Source of the DNA: Dromaius novaehollandiae
Taxonomy: Eukaryota > Chordata > Aves > Casuariiformes > Dromaiidae
Assembly: GCF_036370855.1 (NCBI RefSeq)
Contig: NC_088099.1
Span: 27,061,501-27,125,500 of the forward strand
DNA length: 64,000 bases
Direction: 5' to 3'
In this document: piece after piece, positions 28,501 to 40,464 of the stretch
How the letters are laid out: every line of letters begins with the position of its first letter
Numbering within the stretch: the first letter of the stretch is position 1
Notes under the pieces: generated by a model
What the model was told of the DNA's origin: nothing
The model's input: only the letters and a program-made list of their open reading frames with translations
Databases searched by the model: none
Made by a program: the position numbers and the translations under genes

Positions 28501-31500
28501 TTTCCCTTGCTGAGGGCCTCTGAGATTTGCTGTGCATGATTCATGCCTTCATTCTGCCAAGTCACTCTGAAACAGGTGTTGTGTTCCTGGGACAATGACA
28601 GCAGCACATTACAATGGCCAACCTGTCCCTGAAACTCAAAATTCCCAGTTTGCCACTACTGTTTGCTACAAAATTGATTTTGGTGTGGCTAGCAGTGGGT
28701 GCAGAGAGCATGCACAGTTTGGCTCAGGCTCCCCACGTAAAGGTCTCCTGTGCAATCCTTCTTGCTGCCAGAGGGCAAACAGAGCACGGTTGTACACTGA
28801 GTAGAGCTTCTTTGGCTTGTGGTCAATTATTGTTTCCATGCAAATAAGTTTAAGGTTACAAATGCTCCCATTTTTGAGCAATAATCAAAAATATATGCAT
28901 GTTTAGCTTCATGAAGACACATCTGACTTTTAGAATTCAAGCACCGGAAATGCAGATACCTTCATATTGTTAGTGTTTAGGATTTGTATCTTTGAAAAAA
29001 ATGGCTTGGATTTTGTTTGTTAAGATTGGCAAGGGATGGAGGAGGCTTCGGGAAAAGGGGATAGAAATTCACCACGTTTGCATGGTTGGTTTTATCCCAA
29101 AAGAAAGTTATGTTGCTATATTATAAACACAAGAGCATTTTGTAATGGAAATGCTGGCAGACTTTTGATTAAGGTAGTATTATTGCTAAGAATTTTAATA
29201 TGGAAAAATCATTCTGTTCTACCTTTGTTGCTGTTTTATTTCAGCTAAAACATATTTATTAAGTAAATCAAATGAGAAAAACAAGGCTTAATTTCAGCAC
29301 CCTGTGTCAGAACAAGTCTTTTAATTTGTGCTGAGTTTCTGTACTTGATAAAATGAACAGCTGGAGCCTTTCTGATAAAGTTAGTTGTTCAAACAAAGCA
29401 ACAAAATCCTTCTGCCAGAGCCAACATTCACTAAACTGAGTGTTGGGTGTGGTGTAGATGCTACAGAGTTTGTTAATGTAAGGTTTGTTTCCTCAGAAAA
29501 TGCTCCTTGAATCCACTGATCCAAGTGTCAATTCCCTTCCTGCTTTTTGGTACACCAATACCTGAATCGTGCATTTCTAAGGAATGGAAACAAAGAAGCT
29601 TCTGTTCTTGTGATATGTACTAGAGACAAATTTTCTAATGCCAAGACACTGTAATTATTCAGGTCATATAAGCATTTTCAGTATTACTGTCATTAGTGTA
29701 TGGCGCTATTTGTAAAACACAGAAGTGCAGTTTACCTTGTGTGCAATGACAACTTTTCAAACCATTTTGATATGAAGAAAAATAGCATTTTCCGTTGGAA
29801 AAATATGTTGATTAGAAATTACCAAGAAGCTCTAAAAATGCAGCCTTTTCTGCAAAGCCCCTAGGACCCCCCAGCAGTGAATTCAGCATGTGAAGTTTTT
29901 AGTGGCTGGGTATCGTTATCACTCCACTGAAATCAAAGCTGCCACAAAGACTGCCATAACCATGCAATGTTTCTGTCACCTGCAACTAAAACCAAGATCC
30001 CCAAACCCAGCTGCTGAACTTGGCATTTCAGAACATTCAACTGAATAGAGCAAGAAAAAAAAGAAATGAGATTAGTGAATGAAGAAAACAACCATGATAA
30101 CGGCAAAGCATATCAATTTTGTACATCCACATGAACATAATAGACTGTAAAACAACCTGTACTTGTATGCACATGATGATTATTAAACTTTCTGTATTAT
30201 GCACACTTCTTTTACAATCAGCTCATTTGTGTCCTTAGAAATTAAGACTGCCTTCTGGAGCTCTCCTGGGAAGCACAGCATGCCTCAAAATTATTCAAAA
30301 ATACAACATTCATAGTAGAGCTGCCTTATTGTCTTTAGCTACTAAATCTTCCCTTTGCCATTGTTCACTGGCGAAAATAGAAATAGCAATACGCAAAATA
30401 CTGTTGTCTGAAAAAATAACTGCCTTCTTATTCCTTGAAGCCTGAAAAATAGGCGTGTGGTTTGAATGAGTACACAGGATCGTGTTTTCTTGAGATTTTC
30501 CACTAGATTGATCATGCTGTGAATTGCACCATCCGTGGGCAGTTAGTTCTTGTTCCGTACTCTTGTTCGATTGTCGCAGCATTGGCAACTCACTCTCCAA
30601 AATGGGAAGAAAGCTGCGGTGATGCGCAGCAGCGAGGTACGTGCCTCTGCAGCACAAACGCCCTCACCATGAGGCATTGCCTCCTGTACCTGGAGGGGGA
30701 ATTCAATCCACTCTGCTAACACCAGGTTACACCTTTCCCTCACAAGCTTGTTCCTCAAAGGGACTTTTCTAGTTAGATGATGACTTATGTAGGTGGATAT
30801 GTACAGCAGACTGCCATTTAAAATTTACTGATGACTGGTAAAAGCTTAGGGTTTAACTGTGTCAGTGAAGGAAAAACTAAGCCCAGCTGAACACAGTATT
30901 TAAAATTTGTTCCAAATCACTAAGGATGAAATTGTCCCCAGCTTTCAAGGTTTACACTGAACTGTATTGCAGAAGTCATACCTAAAATCTGAAGAGAGTT
31001 GTCCAACACTCATTTAAGTCAACAGGTATTTACCTGATAATTTTAATGGAATCTGAAGGTTTACGGTAGGATTTCCTTTAGCAGTTTATGCTGTGGAAGA
31101 TAAAGTCTGTCCTGCAGCCCTTCTTTGACAGAGCATGACCAGCAGGATTATGGCCTCTATTTGTAATCTTTAAAGTTTAAATTTAGGTCAAGCATTTTAT
31201 TTCAGATTTTCTTTTCTCTTTTGCTATTTGACAAGATCTGAATTTAAGACTATTCTAACTAATTTAAGTACCTTATGCAGTGCTAAGGAGAAAAAACATT
31301 ATGAATAGAATCTCAGCAAGTAAGTAAAGGAAAGAGAGAAAAGTTTACACCCATGAAAGAATTCCCATGTTAATTGAATTACAGCTTAAGTGCTAAGTTT
31401 CCTATTCCTTCCTTCTCCTCTTATTCACCTGCCATATAGCTTGGTATTTTAGCAACTCCCAGCTGAGGGCTGCTATCTAGCAGCTGCCTTCTCCTATCAC

Positions 31501-32153
31501 TATATTTCCCTGTTTGGGCTGGGGTTGAAGCATCAAATGCAATTGGATGAGCAGGGAAAACAGAGGGGGACGGATAACTTTCTAGCTTCCTTCAAAGGTG
31601 AAGGCTGTGATGCATACCTTGACATTGCTAGCATTCGAAATATCCCATGCTTGTCTAAAAGGGCAAAGGAGCAGGAGAGCTGTAGGAAAAGTCTTTCAGA
31701 GAGATGCAGGAAAGAATGACATATTCATTGAAAGTTTTATGAACAAAACTCTCTAGCAGTCACAGGTATGCAAAACCTCCTTGGCACTGGCCTTTCTGCT
31801 TGCAAATTCTTAACATTTAGCTTTATGTGGGACATTCATCTATTCCTTTACTGATTTGCAGAACTTGTGCAGTGACAGTACTGTAACTTCTAACTGCAAA
31901 TCAGCTTCTCCCTGGCCCCATTTCTGCCTCAGTAATCATACAGAGACACTTTGAATGTGTGATAAAAGGTGCTTGTTACTTGCAAGACTGTACATTCACC
32001 ATGTTTTCCTGATGACAGACTCACACATGACAGTGTTACCTTCAGCTATCAGGGACTCACAGCAGCACCCAGATTCTAAAAATAGATATTTCTTGTGCTG
32101 TGACATTAGTTTCTTATTTCTTACCTGGAATGCTTTACTGCCATAGCTATAAT

Positions 32154-33063
32154 TTTATTAGAGGCAAGCACTCATTTAGCATTTGTCTTAGAATGGCTAT
32201 TAAAGAAAATCATCATTTCCAAACAAATTTCACCATTTATTTGGAGTGAAAGAATTGTGCCTTAGTGATAAAACTTCTGGGCAGAGTAATAGGGTGACAG
32301 TTTTTCCTATAAACAGATACTCTTAAGGAACTACCAAATGTTAAATAAAAACTATTTTCTATTTTGAGATGTCTTCAGGACTTTTGTGAGGCAGTTTAAA
32401 GAACTGGTATGTTTCTGTAATGATGACTGAGAATTTGTTATGCGACTACTAATTTACCTTCATTTGTAGAATGCACCTGCTAATGGGATGGTAATATTTT
32501 GGGTATCCTTTGGAAAGCATCAAGATTTGAATACTTCAGTGTGATTCTTTTTTGTCTTGCAAAGTGCAAAAATTTTTAAGATGTCATCAAGCTCATTAAA
32601 AGGGGAAAAGAAAAGGATTCCAAGCCAGTTACTTCTTGTGAAAGTTGATAGTTCAAAATCTAGGGTTGAAGAAAAGTACCTAAAGAAAAAGTGCTTAAAG
32701 TTTCTAAATGTCATGTACTGGTTCTTTCTTTCCTATTTGCTATGGACCACCTGACACTGTTATTACTGTTGTATCGTCACTTCATGTGGCTGGTACCAGG
32801 AAGTGCGGAAATTATGTAGCCTGGTGAGCAGTTCCATGTTGAATCCCTGCTGCAGCACGTAGGATGGACTGCTGTTCCCACCTCTGCATCGGACTCTCTC
32901 TATGTCATCCCTGGCAAAGGCTGATGTGGTTTGAATATAATGTGTCTTGTCATCTGGTCATGCCCTCTCCCGCCATGGCTTGGATTTCCACGCTTCCACC
33001 CTTCTCCCCACTTTGTTCACAAGCAGAATGTGAAATGATGAGTTTGCAATGGTTGCTGCTGAG
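32154..33063 (-). other. Probable 3'UTR of the receptor gene
   Basis: No coding continues below the TAG at 33064. Reading down the minus strand, the first canonical AATAAA signals I find are at 32241-32236 and 32159-32154. The first is followed by a GT-rich stretch (TTTGTTTGG), so a 3'UTR of about 0.83 kb is likely. No nearer AATAAA or ATTAAA was seen after the stop. Extent is inferred without transcript data. Confidence 0.5.
32236..32241 (-). terminator. Candidate polyadenylation signal AATAAA of the receptor gene
   Basis: TTTATT on the plus strand reads AATAAA on the minus strand, about 825 nt after the stop codon, with a GT-rich element just downstream. A second AATAAA lies at 32159-32154 and could be an alternative site. 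Confidence 0.4.
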
Positions 33064-33285
33064 CTAGGCAGATGTCTCTCCAGATTTTAATGCAACAAGT
33101 TCAGAGTCATCTATGTATTTTCCATTTAACTGTTCGTTGTTGGAATCATGATGGTACAAGTAAACGGGGACCTCTGTGATTGATGTTGCCGTGTAGGAGG
33201 TAGATCGCGTGGAACAGTGCTCTCGGCGTCTTTGGCCCCACTGGGTTTTATACTGTGTCCATTGTCTTTTCAAAGCTCCTTGTAC
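33064..33285 (-). CDS. CALCRL-like: CALCR/CALCRL-family receptor, last coding exon: helix 8 and C-terminal tail
   Basis: After acceptor ...atttctttaacag the exon opens in phase 0 with VQGALKRQWTQYKTQWGQ, the amphipathic helix 8 region of calcitonin/CGRP receptors. It ends at TAG (33066-33064) after 73 codons. The tail is Ser/Thr rich (CSTRSTSYTATSITE), a plausible substrate for GRKs or PKC, and contains NEQLNGKYIDD, close to the EHLNGK...D motif of the CALCRL tail. The last residues (GETSA) recall the short ...SSA ending of CALCR. Length from TM7 to stop is about that of human CALCR and CALCRL. A TTG inside the exon at 33273 is an internal Leu codon, not a start. The reading is certain; which paralog it is remains open. 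Confidence 0.96.
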   Translation of the reverse strand, partial: VQGALKRQWTQYKTQWGQRRREHCSTRSTSYTATSITEVPVYLYHHDSNNEQLNGKYIDDSELVALKSGETSA

Positions 33286-36200
33286 CTGTTAAAGAAATGC
33301 ATAGTTAGGGTGAGGCATAATTGTAACTCCTAAAATTGCAGTTAAGCCAGTTCTGTTTGCTGCAGTGACACGTGGCCTGTGCTTTGCTAAGCCATCGGTT
33401 GCAAGCTCCAGGACCAATCCCTATCAGGTTCTATCTGTCTCTCTCCTCCCTTTCCCCCCAGATCCAGAGGCAGGAGTAGCACAGATATTCAGCTCTCTGC
33501 CCTAGGTCCTTCCTGTCTACCCCGTGGCAGCAACCAGATTTTCTGCAGTTGTTGATGCATGCAAAGAGAGGGTAAGAGGTAAACGTGGGATAGTTTGCTG
33601 TACAGGAATGCAGCAGGATGCTGCTGTGGAAGAGGGAGAAGCAAGGAGGGATAGGGGTTAAAACTCAACTGTGGCTGCAGTTGGATCCTTGCCTCTGGAA
33701 TGGCTAATATATTATGAACCTCTGCCTTGAAGAAACTTAACCTTGAGTAAAACTAGCCATGAATGGCAGAATATAAGTACACTTTACGAGCTTGCCAGTA
33801 CTACTTTTGTACAGAGAAAGAGTTGGAGGATTAGTGCAGATGAACAGGGATTGTGTTCTGGTAATTTATGAACAGGTTTTGGTAGTTCTGTGCTGGCAAG
33901 TTAGCCTTGGTCATAGCCCTCTGCATAGCAGATAATTTCAACCTTTAGACATTCATCTTCTGGGAAGATGTCTTTTATTCAACATTTACATTAAGCATGA
34001 TGGTTTATATGGAGCTAGCATATGATTTAAGCTATCGAGTTATGCCAGGGAATAAGAGCTCCTTCTCAGGTTGCACATTCAGGCATGCTGGAACCTGCTA
34101 GCTCTTTCCCAAAGGAAATGTTGAGACATGAGTAGGGGGTGGGCAACCCTGGCTCTGCTCCTTCAGTTTAGCTATGCTAGCCAAGAAAATGTAAGAACAG
34201 GAGTAGTTTGCCATAATAATCTGCTGTAAATTACTTCCTCCTGAGGAAGGAGAAGCAGGTGAGGTGCTGGGACTTACAGCGGTGTCCTAGAGTTACAGTA
34301 CTCCTGCTGAGGCAGATGTTGTATGTCACTTTTTGCTCAGGGATTTTGCTCAGCAGCCACTTTCTAAGCTTTATGCAGAAAAGTATCTTTGATTCACGTA
34401 GAAGAGTTTGAATGACTTTAATATTTCCCATGTCTCCCCAATTCTAATCACTCTATTAATATGCATATAGTAAAATGCTATCTACTCACCACCCACAGCT
34501 GCCTGCAAGAAAGCTGTTTCATGTCACATAAGGACAAGGCTTCATAAGGAATTGCTATAAATCTGCGATGCTTACTGAGTGTGCAGTGGGAATATGCAGC
34601 ATGCCAAGAATGGATATTTCATTTGCTTCAGCTTTTTATTTTCATGCCAAGGCGCAAGCTAAGGTATGAGGACTGATGCTATAAATCCTTGCTCATGCAA
34701 GTAGTTGCACTGCCTTCAGTATAACCACTTTTTTGAGTAAACAGTCGTTTGCCAGACTAGTCATTTAAAACTCACTGAAAACTATATCTATGCCCAATTT
34801 CCAATACTAGCTGCTTTTTGCTATCATTTTCTCAAGACAATGTAGTTAGAGTTCTTTTCATCTAGAGGAATGTATTGCTATTCACCTTCTCATAGCAGAT
34901 AAAGAAAAGAAACCAAATGGGTGAATGTAGGTTAATTAGATATCAAACACAGAAAAGGCATATGGTTACAATGGAACTTTAATTACCGGTGCTGTGAACA
35001 AAGCTTACTACGCTACTGTTGAGATTCAAAGCTAAATGGCTGCATATGGGGATGTTTCATGTCACACTATTGCCAAAATTTATTAGTGAGAAAGAATTGC
35101 TGCATGAAGGAATGACACAGTTATAGTACATTATAGGGAGGTATTGTGCATAAGGCAAATCCTGTATGGATTTTAGTCTCCTAAAAATTGGCTTTTGACA
35201 TGATAGTGTTCCACATGAATATTGTAGCTTCGTCATCCTAAAATCTATAGGGAGGAACTGGAATAAGCCATCTTCACAAGGATTAAGGATTTCCCCCAAC
35301 ATCCTTCTGGGGCAGCAGTTCCTGAAACCTATTGGACCTGACAGAATTAGGGTAATGCAGAAGTCTGATGTCTGCACACTGGCTCTGCCTGCCAGGAGCC
35401 AGTGCTCTCATGCTGCAACAGTGCTCCATGAGCATCTCTAACCATGAGCACCTTTGGCCATTGCTGCCCCGAAGGCTAGTACTGAGTGTGTTCAGATTTC
35501 ACAGGAATTTATCCTTTCAGATTAATCTCGGAGTCATTAGCAAAGGTGCTAAGAAGATGTTCTTCTAGCCCTCCTGTTCCCCTCCCAGCCCACTCTTTCT
35601 CCACACCCTGCATAGACCTCAAGGTCTTGGCAAAGGCTTTGATTGCTCTCACGTGGTGAGCATGGAGGCGATGAGGTCCTGAGGAGCTCTCTGCTCTTAG
35701 CTCATCTGCGGTCTCATGGGCTATTGATCAACCATGGGGCTGGGGATAACATGGGCAACTGAAGAGAGGGCAATGGGTGTCTGATGGAGTGGTGTAAAAG
35801 CTGCAGTGAGAAGCTCATGGCGCTGTTCTCAGACAGAAGTGACGTTTATGTATGGTTTGGGAGAAAACAGGCATATCCCTTCCAATTCAGATTAGAAATG
35901 CCGGTAGTCAGGTTTAAAAGGCTCCATGGATTATGAGAGCATGAGGTCAAAGCAGCTGTGTTTTTATTCTTCACCGAACTGCTGGCCTTTACAAGAATCT
36001 GACCACAAATGGGTAATGGATAATACAAGTGTTAATCTATATTTCTGTGCTAACTCTGAGGATCTCAGATGAGCATAATTCAGTGCCAACTAAAACTGTT
36101 CATGTGTGGGTTTTAAATGTGTAAGCAGCATTATTGAAAATCACATGCACAACCATAATGTATTAACAGCAAAAGACACTGGGAGGGGCTGGGCAGTGCC

Positions 36201-39200
36201 TGCCATGCTGTTCTCTGTGATGGCAGATGGAAGAAAATAAAGCCTAAAGAAAAGAAGAGCCTAAGTTTGTTTACTCTGCTCTTCAAGACTTTAAAGTGTT
36301 TTCTGTTCTCTATTATACACTCATGCCTCTTTGGCACACAGGATATATGACTGTTTTTTTTCGAAACAGACTTTCCATTTTGTTGGCCAGCCTTCCAGTC
36401 TAGAAGTAATCTCAGGACTGGAAACATGGTCTGATGAGCAGACTGTTGCAGAGACCCTGTATCATCTGTGCAAGGCTATTTTTATTGGGCAGAGAAACAA
36501 CAGTGCTACTTGACACTGAGATTTTATATAAAAATGCATGAGAAGATCTATCATTTAAAAAGTCCTAAAAAAGCCATTGTTTATATGTTTTTCTACATTA
36601 ATGCAGAGAGCTTCTTATTCAGTATTTTGACATTTCTTTCTGTAGATGGGTTTGTTGTGGTACTGAAGTGAGGTAGGTGAGGTAGCTTGCTGTGAACACC
36701 AATATAAAACACTGTCAGCTGGTACTGAGTTTAGCGTTGTTTGTTCTGGATAAACTTCATGTGTTTCAGCCTTGAAGTTAAATATTCCAGTAGTAAAAAG
36801 TAAATCACTGAGTATGCAGCCTCCTGTCTTACTAAAACTAATCTTCTTGCCCCACACTGAATTTTCCCGTGCTCTATGGCCCTGGCAGTGGATAGACTCA
36901 GCAGCTGGCACAATTTCCTACCATGACTGAAGACCAGACTGTGGCTTTGGTCTATGTCTGTTCATACTACATTCAGCAAAAGTCCTGGGGGAAATTAACT
37001 TAATTCTCTTGGGCAGCCTAATTCAGATCAGTACATGATGGGAGGATGGACACAGCCCCTTTCTCTCCCTTAAGGAGTTCCTAATGCCATGTTGGTGTCA
37101 GTCTGTTGCTACTCCTTTACAGGTTTTGTGCCTTATATAGCTGCCCCTTGTACATCTGCAAGAAAAAATGACACTTTGAAGAAAGGGGTCCTAACTTTTT
37201 CATTCTCTTTTCTGGCACAGCCCATCAAAGCTTCTCTAGTACATGAACTGCATAGCAAGTTATTAAGCTTTTTATTTATGGGTAAAATGCTGATGCAAGT
37301 ACCACCACATTGTCTTGAGTCTGTATGATAGAGGTGTCATCTTGGGTCTCCATCCACCTTAATGAGAAATTCTATAAAAGCTTTCCTTATCATCTGTGAA
37401 TATAATTTCCTTTAAGAAATGAAAGGGTTTCTAAGCACCTCTGTCATTGGCTGTTAGACAGTCTTCATGGCTGCAGCAGATACAACAATTTTGGAAGCTG
37501 GAGTAATGGTGAAAACACCCATGCACCAACAAATATGTCACTCAGTGTGACTGTGAAATCTGAATCCCCACAGCTGTTTGTTCCTAGTACCTGATGCTGA
37601 TGAACATTTCTGATCACTCATGCCATGAAGGATTCGTTAATCCTTCATGCAGTCTGTAGCTACCTGGGGGTAGCCAAGGCATCGATGTGATTACTTATGG
37701 GAGCAATACAGTAGAGATCTGGAAGACACATTTCAATATCAGGTTCATTTTTTTATCTCATTTTGTGCCCTATCCTTTACAGGTATGTGTCTGTGATCAC
37801 CAGGATTGTAAATGCAGTGGACCTCTGAGATGTTCCTTCAGTGATGCCATGTGGACAACTCAAGTATCAAAGGCAGATGTCCAGGTCAGGGGCTTTCACA
37901 GGGAGGAACTCTTTTTCTTGTGGATTGCCAGATGTGTTAGAAAGGCTTTCAGAGGTGACTAGATGCTGATGACTATTGCCATTATTCAGGGTTTGTATTC
38001 AAACCATGCATCTTCAGTCTGTATATGGAGCCAGTTGCTGCTATTACAGCTTCCTAACAGCAGCTCAGTCTGATACAGTAGTCCACAAAGTGTAAAGTGC
38101 CTCTGAGATGGGACATCTGAGTATCATATGTGAGTATAGTATATTTCCTTAAGTCTTTTGTATTCTAAATTAAATGCAATCCAATATTTAGTGAATAAAA
38201 GAAAGTTGTGTGTTATTTTAGACTCAGTTTCATTTTTGGAACGTGGCTTTTGTTTTTCTGCATAGCACACTATAGGTTAGCTAATGCAACAGGTAAACTC
38301 ATTCATACCCAGGCATCTAATTTTCAGTTAATTGATAGATGTGGTCATGATGTTGGCATCATTATTGGGTACCTTGAAAATTATATTAGTGGAATTGTGA
38401 AGGTGGATACATTTTTCTGACACTACAGGATTGACAACAGTACTTTAGAATTAGAGCTATCTGCTGAACCGTATCTAAAAAACAAGCAGCCTTTAAGAAG
38501 CTGTGCATTTTCTTGCTGCTTTTTTTCACTTTTAGCATTGCTACAGCCTTTAGCCTAGGCACAGATCCATATGTTCTCATCATAGCTGGAGAATTACAGA
38601 AGAATTGATCTTTTACCCTGAAGTTGTAAAATACTAAACAAATATGTTTTGCAAAAACAAATCTACAATATTTTTCACGTGTTGGTGGCGGAATAAAGGG
38701 GGAAGAAGGCAATGTTCAGGACCAGGATTTTGGGGCAACACATTATTTGGAGGCAAGCAATGACATGCAGGAACACTGCCTGTACACAGCTATGCAGTTA
38801 TTTCTATGGGGAGAGAATGTTTCAGAAATTTCCTGGCTGGTTTCTTCTTTCTGCATGCCAAGTCTTCCCTGCTAGAGAGAATCAGAACCCTTTATGCTCC
38901 ATATTTCATGGGTATGCAGGTTGGACTGTGCCAGTAAGTGATGAGTAAGGCAGAAGGAGAAAGGTGGTAGTAGCCTGCAGATCCTGGTGACTGAAATGCG
39001 GTGTGAATAAAGCATTGTATATCTCTGGAACCTTGTTTAATTGGAGCTGTCTCTGGAACCAAAGCGTGAACTACTGTAATGTGATATTTAAGGCTATCAT
39101 TTCATTTTGGGTTCTGGTGTCATTAACTGCTCATGGTTTGCTATTCTCTTTTATGTCTCCTGAGAAGCCATGCTACAGAATTACAGAGGGAGGCATCTAA

Positions 39201-40422
39201 TCTTTTGTAGTATTGCATTTCTCTGTACATTTACTTGGTGAGCAAGCCAGAAGCAAAGGTATGATGATGTGGTGGCAGAGTTTAATGCACTGTGTCCTCT
39301 TGAAAAATAGCATACCAGTCAGTAGCACCTTATGAATAAGATAACTCACTTCAAGCCACTACAAAAAATCAGTGTGCTCACATCCTTACTGGGAACTTGC
39401 TACTTACTGATAATATATAGGGACAAATACAAGCATGAATATCTCTTTAGGGTGACATACTGAATGTTAGCATCACAAATCTTGCTCTAATAAAGGAAGC
39501 TGTGTATCTAATTCATCTGCACTAGACTGAAAATTAACTTTTTAAAGTGCTTTCTAGCTTTTCTAAGATATGCGGTGTTTCATTTCGCTACGGTTAAATG
39601 TCCCTGATGTATTGAAAAACATTTTCCTGCTAACCATCTTTGGAAAATTGCTTGCTGTAGGAATTTAAATGGCTCTTGACATGCTTTAACCAGCTATTTT
39701 TATTAAAATAAGAAAAAGTAGTGAAGGGGGCCTAAAACAAGTTGTAGGAATAAAAAATATTGATCCAGCTGTAAGAGAATGGGAGACATCTTTCACTCAA
39801 GGGTTTTTATTTCTCAATTACTACTTGAGAAACACTGACCTTAAAAAGGCCAATGCTAATCCTCGAAGGAGTGAAAGTAATTGCATTCCTTCAGGCTTCT
39901 CTGATCTGACAGCACTACTCGCGACGGCCTCTCTTTCCACTCTCTGGGGCTTAACCCAGCATGCCGGTTCTCTGGGCCACCCCTCTCAAAGAGCCCTACT
40001 GCTTCTTTCAGGATATTGCAGTCATTTCATGTCATTCATCCAGCTATTCTGGGGCTAGAGGTAAAGTTAAATAGTAGGAAAAGGAGATGAAGTCAATTGT
40101 TTTTCTCCTTTACCTTGACCTCTATTTTAGATGAAATTGTGGAGGGTAGGGGTGAGAATCTCTTGACAGTACCTCACTTAGTGTGGTCTGCTTTGTAAGG
40201 ATAACAGTCCTCATTTACACCCTTGGGGGAATTCAGGTCAGACTCTGCATGGAGCTTTGAAAAATGCACAGTACCGCTTGCATATATAGACTAAAACAAA
40301 GACTTTGTGTTGTTTTGAAGTTTGTAGCTGGTCAGGCTTCTTTTCTGTATTAATGAACAGTAAAACTGTCTATTTATCAAAAGTCTGAAGTTCCGTTCAT
40401 TTACTGTATTTCACATGCTTAC
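33286..40422 (-). other. Intron between the TM7 micro-exon and the last exon (7,137 bp)
   Basis: It is bounded by donor GTAAGC at 40422 and acceptor CAG at 33286-33288. It holds a perfect hairpin at 37624-37649. I see no further coding segment of the receptor and no recognisable transposon. Short open frames are present on both strands, but none shows homology I recognise. Confidence 0.85.
37624..37649. repeat. Perfect inverted repeat: 11-bp arms, 4-nt loop
   Basis: CATGAAGGATT, loop CGTT, then AATCCTTCATG. The arms are exact reverse complements, so the transcript of either strand could form a tight hairpin. It lies in the last intron of the receptor gene. Confidence 0.95.
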
Positions 40423-40464
40423 CTCACCATTGAAGAAGCAGAATATGGTTGCAACAAGCAAGCC
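40423..40464 (-). CDS. CALCRL-like: CALCR/CALCRL-family receptor, 42-nt TM7 micro-exon
   Basis: This tiny exon encodes GLLVATIFCFFNGE, 14 codons in phase 0 at both ends, between acceptor ...ctttctcttag|GGC and donor GAG|GTAAGC. It is the cytoplasmic half of TM7 and its exit. The family is known to encode this segment in its own 42-nt exon, and the rabbit calcitonin receptor has a described isoform lacking these 14 residues, so skipping here would keep the frame. The residue in the class B TM7 Tyr position (TIYCF in CALCR, ILYCF in GLP1R) is Phe, as in CALCRL. The exon is flanked by introns of about 9.8 kb and 7.1 kb. Recognition rests on the FNGE motif, exact length and perfect splice sites. 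Confidence 0.95.

Larger units (their letters stand above)
13090..32153. other. Stretch with no supported gene (downstream flank of the receptor gene)
   Basis: About 19 kb of AT-rich sequence without a recognisable coding exon, RNA gene or transposon. It contains an A16 run (19564-19579), a TG7 run (22787-22800), a 9-bp minisatellite (23603-23638) and an AC19 microsatellite (25527-25564). Open frames are all under about 125 codons and look like chance. Confidence 0.6.
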
